Assembly (NCBI GenBank): GCA_014376425.1
Contig: JACMRO010000175.1
Coordinates: 1-31,434, forward strand
Length of the DNA: 31,434 nt
Origin: Rubritepida sp.
Lineage (GTDB): Bacteria > Pseudomonadota > Alphaproteobacteria > Acetobacterales > Acetobacteraceae
Direction: 5' to 3'
The notes beneath the pieces are model-generated. The model was not told where the DNA came from, ran no database searches, and was given only the letters and a program-made list of their open reading frames with translations. Position 1 is the stretch's first letter. Each line of letters opens with the position of its first letter. Shown in pieces: positions 7,008 through 13,461 of this stretch. A program made the translations under genes and the position numbers.

Positions 7008-7575
7008 GATCAGTATCCTACAGTTTCGGTATGGAATAGCGACTTGAGCGTGGACTTCGCCACGATGGAACGGGCGAGGTTATTGGGCGTCACCCCCGGT
7101 GCGCGATGTGCTTTGCCAGGCAGCGGCACTGAAGGTGGCAGGCCACCCCTGTCCTACTGCCTCCACCCTGGCGCCGCAGCATACGGGCAGGCGTTGGATG
7201 TTTGTCGTTCCGGATGGCTGGAGGCCTTGGCCCCCGCAACTGGCAGAGTACAGCGATATCGTTCCCGCTCCCTGGCGTGTTCAGACTGGCAACGCCGACA
7301 AGTGTATCGGGTTGCCCTGCCGCACCCACGTCACGGCTTATGTCTATCTCGCAGGCCGCACGACACGTCGATGGCCTTCAGCGGCTCGGGCGTGAAGAAA
7401 CCCGATGGCCGGCGACCAGCGCGCCGACAGCACATCAGGCTGCTTGCATGTCCCCGCATTCCACTTCACGAAGCCGCGACGCCCGCTCGCGGCGGGCCGT
7501 GGAACCCAGGAGCGTCAATCCGCCGCTTTGGTGCTACAGCTCGCTCACCAATCCATTAACAAGGCGACCCGACGA
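7008..7575. other. Non-coding or unassigned 568-bp gap
   Basis: No convincing gene was found in this stretch between the Fnr-type regulator and the acyltransferase. An open frame at 7044-7559 exists but its product shows no recognisable domain and little codon bias. The stretch should hold the promoters of both flanking divergent units. A short perfect inverted repeat GGTGGC-AG-GCCACC lies at 7134-7147 with no T-run. No FNR box was seen here. Confidence 0.5.
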
Positions 7576-8238
7576 TTGAGAGACGTAGTAATCTTCGGCA
7601 CCGGCCCGATCGCCGAACTGGCTGATCTTTACCTGAGAGAGGATGCGCGGAGGACCGTTGCGGGCTTCGCCGTGGATTCGGCGTTCCTGCAATCGAACAC
7701 CTTCCTGGGCCGCCCCTCAGTCGCATTCGAGAGCCTCGAGCAGCAATTCCCGCCCGAGGCGTACGACCTTTTCGTTGCGGTCTCCTACACCGGCCTCAAC
7801 AAGCTGCGCCGGGCCCGGGTCGATGCCGCGCAGGCCCGCGGCTACAGCCTCGCGCATTATGTCAGCAGCCGCGCCACCCTGTTCAGCACCTTCGTCGCCG
7901 ACGAAAACCAGTTCATTCTCGAAGACAATACCATCCAGCCCTTTGCCCAGATCGGCCGCAACGTGACGCTCTGGAGCGGCAATCACATCGGCCATCACAG
8001 CCGCATCGCCGAGGACTGTTTCATCGCCTCACATGTGGTGATCTCGGGCGGTGTCAGTATTGGGCCACGTAGCTTCGTGGGCGTGAACGTCACCATCCGC
8101 GACCATGTCACCATCGGCGCCGATTGCGTGATCGGTGCGGGCGCACTGGTTTTGGCCGACGTCCCTGATGGATCGGTGATGGCGCCTGGCGGCACGGAAA
8201 TCTCCAGGGTTCCCAGTCATCGGCTGCGGCGAATTTGA
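7576..8238 (+). CDS. NeuD/PglD-type sugar O/N-acyltransferase
   Basis: The 220-aa protein has an N-terminal Rossmann-like domain (VVIFGTGPIAELADLYL, residues 4-20) and a C-terminal left-handed beta-helix of hexapeptide repeats (about 113-205, e.g. VSIGPRSFVGVNVTIRDHVTIG). This is the layout of NeuD/PglD acyltransferases that acylate nucleotide sugars from acetyl-CoA. His137, His140 and His141 in GNHIGHHSRI sit where the catalytic His is expected. I chose the TTG at 7576 because it places the Rossmann motif at residue 4 as in relatives; an in-frame ATG at 7405 would add 57 residues that do not look like this family. With WecE at 12306-13442, a likely substrate is a dTDP-4-amino-4,6-dideoxyhexose; this is inference. 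Confidence 0.85.
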   Translation: MRDVVIFGTGPIAELADLYLREDARRTVAGFAVDSAFLQSNTFLGRPSVAFESLEQQFPPEAYDLFVAVSYTGLNKLRRARVDAAQARGYSLAHYVSSRATLFSTFVADENQFILEDNTIQPFAQIGRNVTLWSGNHIGHHSRIAEDCFIASHVVISGGVSIGPRSFVGVNVTIRDHVTIGADCVIGAGALVLADVPDGSVMAPGGTEISRVPSHRLRRI

Positions 8239-8243
8239 CCGGC

Positions 8244-9152
8244 ATGCACTGGCGCCGCCTTGGCCTGGTCTGGCAACCTTCCGGTCACCACCCTGCCCTC
8301 CTCACCCATGCGGCACTGCCGGTCGGCTTCGATCTGGGCGGCGATCTGGCACGCATCTTCTTCAGCGGCCGCGACGCGTCGAACCGCTCCAGCATCGGCA
8401 GCCTGGTGCTGCGGCTGGGCGACGCTCCCCGGGTCGAAGAGGTGGCACCCCAGCCGGTGCTGGCCCCCGGCGCCATCGGTAGTTTCGATGATGCCGGCTG
8501 CGGCATGGGCTGCGTGGTTCGCCACCCTCAGGGTGACCGCATCTACTACATGGGCTGGAACGTCGGCGGCAGCGTGCCCTGGCGCAACGCCATCGGCCTG
8601 GCGGTGGGCGATGCCGCCGCGGGGCGGTTCGAGCGCTACTCGGCCGGCCCGATCATGGATCGCGACACCGTCGATCCCTATACCCTTTCCTACCCCTGCG
8701 TGCTGCGGCTTGGCCCGGCCGACTGGCGCATGTGGTACGGCACCAGCCTGGCCTGGAGCGCGGAACTCTCCGAGATGCACCATGTGCTCCGCGCCGCGCG
8801 CAGCGTCGACGGCATTCACTGGCAGCGCGGCTCCGGCCTCGTCCTGGCGCCGCTGTCTGATGAAATCGCGCTGGTCCGTCCCTCGATCGTGTTGGGCACG
8901 GGGGGCGCCGAGATGTGGTTCGCCCGCCGGACCGCCCGCCCCTACCGCCTCGGTCATGCCAGGTCGGCCGATCTCGAGACATGGCTGCGCGATGATGACG
9001 CGCTGCTGGAGCCGCAGCCCGATGGGTGGGAAGGCGGCGCGGTCACCTATCCTGGCGTCTTCGAGGCAGCGGGGCGGCGGTGGCTGCTGTATAACGGCCA
9101 GGGCTACGGCGCTGGCGGCATTGGCCTGGCGGTATGGGAGCCAAGAGAATGA
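8244..9152 (+). CDS. Five-bladed beta-propeller glycosidase-like protein of polysaccharide clusters
   Basis: The 302-aa product begins MHWRRLGLVWQPSGHHP and contains RIFFSGRDASNRSSIGSL, then repeated beta-strand blocks such as RIYYMGWNVGG, WRMWYGTSL and RRWLLYNGQGYGAGGIG. This pattern belongs to GH43/GH32/GH130-like propeller proteins that are frequent in O-antigen and capsule gene clusters and usually have no assigned activity. No signal peptide is visible, so it should be cytoplasmic. I cannot identify a full catalytic triad with confidence. The ATG at 8244 matches the family N-terminus; a TTG at 8235 overlapping the previous stop is the alternative. Its stop overlaps the start of the next methyltransferase. 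Confidence 0.75.
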   Translation: MHWRRLGLVWQPSGHHPALLTHAALPVGFDLGGDLARIFFSGRDASNRSSIGSLVLRLGDAPRVEEVAPQPVLAPGAIGSFDDAGCGMGCVVRHPQGDRIYYMGWNVGGSVPWRNAIGLAVGDAAAGRFERYSAGPIMDRDTVDPYTLSYPCVLRLGPADWRMWYGTSLAWSAELSEMHHVLRAARSVDGIHWQRGSGLVLAPLSDEIALVRPSIVLGTGGAEMWFARRTARPYRLGHARSADLETWLRDDDALLEPQPDGWEGGAVTYPGVFEAAGRRWLLYNGQGYGAGGIGLAVWEPRE

Positions 9153-10144
9153 TCATGCCGCGCATTCCGTTCCGCTGCCCACAAACCGGCGCGGCGCTGA
9201 CCGCCGGGCCGGAAGGGCTGCTGCGCGCCGATGGCCGGATCTACCCCTGGCTGCATGGCTGCGCGGAAGTTCCCGACTTCCTCAGCCCGGCCGACGCCGG
9301 CGAGGGCCAGCGGGCGTCGTTGGCCATGTACGACACGGCCGCCGCAACCGCCATGTATCGCAACTTCCTGGATTGGCTCTTTGCGACGTGCCAACAGGAT
9401 GAGGCGGCATTCCGACGCGATCTGGCGGCCAGGTTGCGGCTGGCGCCCGGTCAGGCAGCGCTCGTCACCGGCTGCGGCCTGGGCGACGACGTGCCGGCAA
9501 TCCTCGACATGCTCGGCGACGCGGGGGAGGCCCATGCGCAGGATTTGTCTGCGGCTATGGTGGCCGCGGCCGATGCGCTGTGGCGGCGCGAAATGCCGGC
9601 CCGCCGTGGCCAGCTTACCCTCTCGGTGGGCGACGCCGCCCACCTGCCCTATGCCGATGGCGCCTTCGACGCGGCATATCATTTCGGCGGCATAAATCTG
9701 TACGACGATATCGGTAGTGGCATCGCCGAGATGGCCCGGGTGGTGCGCCCCGGCGGCCGCGTCGTGGTCGGCGATGAGGGGCTGGCACCCTGGCTCCACG
9801 GCACCGATTTCGCGGCGATGGTCATCGGCAACAACCCGCTATGGGGCCGCCCGGCGCCCATCGGGCTGCTGCCGCCGGCGGCGCGTGATGTCAGCCTGTG
9901 CTGGGTGCTGGCCAACTGCTTCTGGGTGATCGAGTTTACCGTGGGCGAGGGGCTGCCGGCGCTGGACCCGCATGTACCCCATCAGGGCCGCCGCGGCGGT
10001 ACGATGTTCACGCGCCATCACGGCGCGTTGGAGGCGGTGACGCCGCAGACCCGGGCGCGGGTATCCCAGGCCGCGGCCGCCGCCGGGCTAAGCCTGCATG
10101 ACTGGCTGGAACAGGCGTTGGCGGAGCGGTTGGGCGAGCCCTGA
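9149..10144 (+). CDS. Trm112-like domain fused to class I SAM methyltransferase
   Basis: The 331-aa protein starts with a Trm112-like segment (FRCPQTGAALTAG, residues 8-20, then GRIYPWLHGCAEVPDFL, 29-45), followed by a Methyltransf_11-type fold. SAM motif I is ALVTGCGLGDD at about 104-114, with LSVGDAAHLPYADGAFDAAY (about 158-177) and VVRPGGRVVVGDEG later. Only one Cys of the usual zinc pair is obvious in the N-terminal segment, so metal binding may be lost. The ATG at 9149 forms an ATGA overlap with the upstream stop; an ATG at 9134 is possible. It is the last gene of the plus-strand trio and meets the minus-strand operon tail to tail. Substrate unknown, probably a glycan or sugar nucleotide. 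Confidence 0.78.
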   Translation: MIMPRIPFRCPQTGAALTAGPEGLLRADGRIYPWLHGCAEVPDFLSPADAGEGQRASLAMYDTAAATAMYRNFLDWLFATCQQDEAAFRRDLAARLRLAPGQAALVTGCGLGDDVPAILDMLGDAGEAHAQDLSAAMVAAADALWRREMPARRGQLTLSVGDAAHLPYADGAFDAAYHFGGINLYDDIGSGIAEMARVVRPGGRVVVGDEGLAPWLHGTDFAAMVIGNNPLWGRPAPIGLLPPAARDVSLCWVLANCFWVIEFTVGEGLPALDPHVPHQGRRGGTMFTRHHGALEAVTPQTRARVSQAAAAAGLSLHDWLEQALAERLGEP

Positions 10145-10163
10145 CGCCAAAGGCCCCGGTTCC

Positions 10164-10787
10164 CTAATCCCGTCGCACCAGCATGGTGAATTCCCACAGC
10201 CCATAATCCTGCAGCAACGCCGCGTGCCGGCCAAACCGGTCCAGGCATTGTTGCAGCGTCGCGGCGGGCGAGGCGTAGTGCAGGTCGGCCCGCCGCCGAG
10301 CGGGATCCGAAGACAGCGACAGCATGTTGAAGCCAAAGCCCTTGCGCCCATGCGCCGCCAGGGTAGCGATCACGCTCTCCACATAAGCGGCCCAGGCCGC
10401 CGCATCGGCGCCGCGGCGGACGTTGAGGATGCCGCTGGCGATGGCGTAGTCGCAAGCTTCCAGCGGCGTCGCGCCCAGGTGCCAGGCACGGTCCGGCCCT
10501 TCGCCATGCAGTGCGCGGGCGGCGGCGACCATGCCGGGCGCCACGTCGCAGCCGACATAGCGGCCGCGATGCCCAGCCGCGCGCAGCACGCCCAGGAAGT
10601 CGCCATAGCCGCACCCCAGATCGAGCACCGAGGCATCAGGATCGTCCGCCACCAGGCGAAGAAACTGGGCGTGGCGCAGCAGGTGCGATGCGTCATCTTT
10701 CCAGTCCACGCCGCGCGCGGTCGGGCCATGCTCGGCGAGTGCTGCGTCGTAATAGGCGGCGACGGCGGCGTGGATGGCGTTGCTCAT
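10164..10787 (-). CDS. Class I SAM-dependent methyltransferase
   Basis: The 207-aa protein has SAM motif I at residues 54-66 (VLDLGCGYGDFLG), an acidic residue at the end of strand 2 (YVGCDVAPGMV), and post-I features ACDYAIASGILN. The fold is of the Methyltransf_25/31 type. Its ATG overlaps the stop of the PhyH-family gene (ATGA), making it the last gene of the minus-strand operon 10164-15642. The acceptor is not identifiable from sequence; the context suggests modification of a sugar or lipid intermediate. Confidence 0.82.
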   Translation of the reverse strand: MSNAIHAAVAAYYDAALAEHGPTARGVDWKDDASHLLRHAQFLRLVADDPDASVLDLGCGYGDFLGVLRAAGHRGRYVGCDVAPGMVAAARALHGEGPDRAWHLGATPLEACDYAIASGILNVRRGADAAAWAAYVESVIATLAAHGRKGFGFNMLSLSSDPARRRADLHYASPAATLQQCLDRFGRHAALLQDYGLWEFTMLVRRD

Positions 10788-11596
10788 GCCGTGCGGGAGG
10801 CGAGGCGGCGGTGGCGCCCCTCACGCCAGGCATCGACGCCGGGCTGCGGCGCGTAGTCCAGCCCCAGTCGCTGGCGCATCTTCGGGTCCAGCCCCGGCCG
10901 GTCGGCGAAGGCGATCTGCTGCGCCAGCAGCGGAATGCCGAACAGCGTGTTCACCGCGCGGCGGGGCGCGTGGCCGCGATTGACCCCGCCGCTGTGGAAG
11001 CACATGGCGTCGAACACCACGATGCTTCCGGACGGCGTGATGGCCTGGTGTGCCCACCGCGCGGCATAGGCGGCAGACGGGAAATCAGGCTGCGACTGCG
11101 AGCCGGGCAGGAAGAAGGTGGCGCCGCTGACCGCGGTGAAGTCATCGAGCACCGCCAGGGCGCCGAGCGCGAGAGGCTTGCTGGCCACCCAGCTTTGATA
11201 TGGCAGGTCACGGTGCCAGCTTTGCTGATGATGCGCAGCACCCTGCGGCGGCATGGCGATGCCGTTCTGCTGCATGACCAGGGCGGCAGGGCCAAGCAAC
11301 GCCTCGACCAACGCTTCCAGGGCGGCGACCTGCAGGATGTCGAGGAATATCGGCGCTTCCTCCAGCAAGGCCCGCGCCTGACCCGCATCGCCTATCGCGG
11401 CCAGCCGCTCGGCGCCGAAGCGCGCGGTCTGCGCTGCCAACACCGCGTCCAGCGCATCGCGCATGGTCGCCGTCTGGCCCGGGCTCAGTGCCTCCGTCAG
11501 AATGGTGAAGCCGTTGCGGGCGAGTTCCTCCAGCGCCAGGGAATGCGGCGTCGCGGTCGCCGCCTGAGTCAGCCCATAGCTTGCGGGATTTGTCAT
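10784..11596 (-). CDS. PhyH-family Fe(II)/2-oxoglutarate dioxygenase
   Basis: The 270-aa protein resembles phytanoyl-CoA dioxygenase-family enzymes. The iron triad is visible as H128-x-D130 (SWHRDLPYQ) and distal His201 (MCFHSGG), with Arg212/213 (PRRAVN) as the 2-oxoglutarate-binding candidate. The core strand motif SGATFFLPGSQSQ (about 157-169) matches the family PGSH region. Such enzymes hydroxylate small molecules or lipid and sugar intermediates; the substrate here is unknown. The ATG at 11596 overlaps the WbqC-family stop, and the gene stop overlaps the next methyltransferase start, so the product probably acts in the same pathway. Confidence 0.87.
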   Translation of the reverse strand: MTNPASYGLTQAATATPHSLALEELARNGFTILTEALSPGQTATMRDALDAVLAAQTARFGAERLAAIGDAGQARALLEEAPIFLDILQVAALEALVEALLGPAALVMQQNGIAMPPQGAAHHQQSWHRDLPYQSWVASKPLALGALAVLDDFTAVSGATFFLPGSQSQPDFPSAAYAARWAHQAITPSGSIVVFDAMCFHSGGVNRGHAPRRAVNTLFGIPLLAQQIAFADRPGLDPKMRQRLGLDYAPQPGVDAWREGRHRRLASRTA

Positions 11597-12306
11597 GATG
11601 GCTCTCCCAGCGTGGCGGCCCGCGCCCCGGCGGGCCCCAGGTTCAGTAGCGCGTCGATCACCGACAGCGCCGGGTCGAACGCGCCCCAAAGCTGCGGGTA
11701 TTCCGGCAGCCCCGTGTAATCCATCCAGCCTACCGCCATGCCGCGCACGGCGAACACGTTTTCGTCCAGGTAGCTGCGTGCGGCGGGGCCGGAGAGATAT
11801 TCATCCGCCCCGGCCTTGGCCGCCAGCTCGGCCAGCCGCGCGGTGGGGTCGAGGGCTTCGAGTTGCGCACGCGGCAAAAGGTCCACGTCGCGCATCAGAG
11901 GCGTCGCAATCGCGAGCAACCGGCACAGCGCGGCCGTCAGGATCTGGTTGGCGACGGATAGCAGGGGCTGCGACGCCGCCTGCGCATAGGCCGCCTCGAT
12001 CGCCGGAAAGACCGCGTCGAAATGCGCGGCCCGGCGATAGGCGGAGGCGATGCTGCGCAGATGCGTCTCAGCCCAGCCAGGTTCGGCCAGCTCCACGGCG
12101 TCGATCGGCGCGTGATACTGCCCCTTCTGGCGCACCGGCACCGACAGCCACAGTGGCCCCTGCGCCGTCTTGATGCGGTTGCGGCTGCGCCAGTCGCGCC
12201 GGGTGAACTGCACGCTGTCGAGAAAAATGAAGGCGTCGCTGCGGGCGATGATGGCGAAGTATCCCCGCCAAGGAATGTAACAGGACTGAATGATGGCGAC
12301 CCGCAT
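11593..12306 (-). CDS. WbqC-family protein
   Basis: The 237-aa protein begins MRVAIIQSCYIPWRGYFAII and contains DSVQFTRRDWRSRNRIKT and LWLSVPV, the defining conserved blocks of the WbqC family. Members occur in O-antigen and other glycan clusters, commonly beside sugar aminotransferases, and are suspected to act on amino sugars, but the reaction is not firmly known to me. Its start shares one base with the WecE stop (TGATG), and its stop overlaps the dioxygenase start. This supports a shared pathway for modifying the 4-amino sugar made by WecE. Confidence 0.88.
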   Translation of the reverse strand: MRVAIIQSCYIPWRGYFAIIARSDAFIFLDSVQFTRRDWRSRNRIKTAQGPLWLSVPVRQKGQYHAPIDAVELAEPGWAETHLRSIASAYRRAAHFDAVFPAIEAAYAQAASQPLLSVANQILTAALCRLLAIATPLMRDVDLLPRAQLEALDPTARLAELAAKAGADEYLSGPAARSYLDENVFAVRGMAVGWMDYTGLPEYPQLWGAFDPALSVIDALLNLGPAGARAATLGEPS

Positions 12307-13442
12307 CAGGCATTCCGGCCGAAGAAACGGCCGACCGACGCCACGACCCGCGCCACGTCCGCATCGGTCATCTCAAGATAGAGCGGCAACCGGAGAAGCC
12401 GCGCGCTGACGCCCTCCGTCACCGGCAGCGCCTCCCCCGCAACGCGCCCGAATCGCAGGCCGGCCGGCGCCGAATGCAGCGGCACGTAGTGGAAGACGGC
12501 ATTGATGTTCTCGCCCGCCAGATGCGCGATCAGCCGCGCCCGCGTCGGTTCGTCGCGCAGTAACAGCCAGAAGATGTGGCCATTGGCCTCCGCGCCCGTG
12601 GCGTTCGGGATGGCGATTGCTGCCAGCCCGGCCAGACCGGCGCGATACTGGTCATACAACGCCCGGCGGCGGATGCAGATCGCGTCCGCATGTTCGAACT
12701 GGGCATAGAGGAAGGCGCTGACGATCTCGCCCGGGCAGTAGGAGGAGCCGATGTCCTGCCAGGTGTATTTATCCACCTGGCCGCGGAAGAAACGGCTGCG
12801 GTCGGTGCCTTTCTCCCGGATGATTTCCGCCCGGTCGAAGAAGCGCGGGTCGTTGATCAGCAATGCGCCGCCCTCGCCCGAGACAATGTTCTTGGTCTCG
12901 TGGAAGCTCAGGCAGCCCATGTGGCCAAGGGTGCCCAGCGGACGGCCCTTGTAGTGTGACAGATGGGCCTGGGCGGCATCCTCGATCACAAGCAGCCCGT
13001 GCCGTTCGGCGATGGCCAGGATCGGGTCCATCTCGCAAGCCAAGCCGGCGTAGTGCACCGGCACGATCGCGCGGGTGCGCGGCGTTATCGCGGCCTCAAT
13101 CAGCGTCTCATCGATGTTGAGCGTGTCGGCGCGGATGTCGACGAATACCGGCGTCGCACCGCGCAGCACGAAGGCGGTGGCGGGGGCCGAGAAGGTGAAG
13201 GACGGCATGATGACTTCATCCCCCGGCCCGACGCCGGACAGGATGGCCGCCATTTCCAGCGCCGCGGTGCAGCTATGCGCCAGCAGGGCGCGCCGCGCCG
13301 GCAGCGCTTCCTCCAACCATGCCTCGCACCGCTTCATGAACGGCCCGCCGCCGGCGATGGTGCCCTGCGCGATCGCCTGGGCGATGTATTCCAGCTCCCG
13401 GCCGACGATGGCCGGTTTGCCGAAGGGGATATGTTCGTTCAT
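12306..13442 (-). CDS. wecE: dTDP-4-amino-4,6-dideoxygalactose transaminase
   Basis: The 378-aa PLP-dependent aminotransferase of the DegT/DnrJ/EryC1 family closely follows the recalled sequence of E. coli WecE/RffA along its length: PSFTFSAPATAFVLRGATPVFVD, IVPVHYAGLACEMD, EDAAQAHLSHYKGRPLGTLGH and FFRGQVDKYTWQDIGSSY. The Schiff-base lysine is Lys184 in SFHETKNIVSGEGG, and the PLP ring aspartate is Asp155. The expected reaction is transamination of dTDP-4-dehydro-6-deoxyglucose with glutamate to dTDP-Fuc4N. The ATG at 13442 gives the family N-terminus (MNEHIPFGKPAIVG). No other enterobacterial-common-antigen genes are nearby, so the product likely feeds a different glycan. Confidence 0.93.
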   Translation of the reverse strand: MNEHIPFGKPAIVGRELEYIAQAIAQGTIAGGGPFMKRCEAWLEEALPARRALLAHSCTAALEMAAILSGVGPGDEVIMPSFTFSAPATAFVLRGATPVFVDIRADTLNIDETLIEAAITPRTRAIVPVHYAGLACEMDPILAIAERHGLLVIEDAAQAHLSHYKGRPLGTLGHMGCLSFHETKNIVSGEGGALLINDPRFFDRAEIIREKGTDRSRFFRGQVDKYTWQDIGSSYCPGEIVSAFLYAQFEHADAICIRRRALYDQYRAGLAGLAAIAIPNATGAEANGHIFWLLLRDEPTRARLIAHLAGENINAVFHYVPLHSAPAGLRFGRVAGEALPVTEGVSARLLRLPLYLEMTDADVARVVASVGRFFGRNA

Positions 13443-13461
13443 TGTTTCTCTGTTATCCCGG

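Noticed and set aside
7134..7147. GGTGGC-AG-GCCACC palindrome as a possible terminator
   Set aside because: The loop is only two bases and no T-run follows; it does not end any gene.
7044..7559. 171-codon plus-strand open frame in the large gap
   Set aside because: No recognisable family, no ribosome site, and mixed codon use unlike neighbouring genes. Left as unassigned sequence.
10511..11719. 402-codon plus-strand open frame
   Set aside because: Antisense to the PhyH-family and methyltransferase genes, both of which have intact catalytic motifs.
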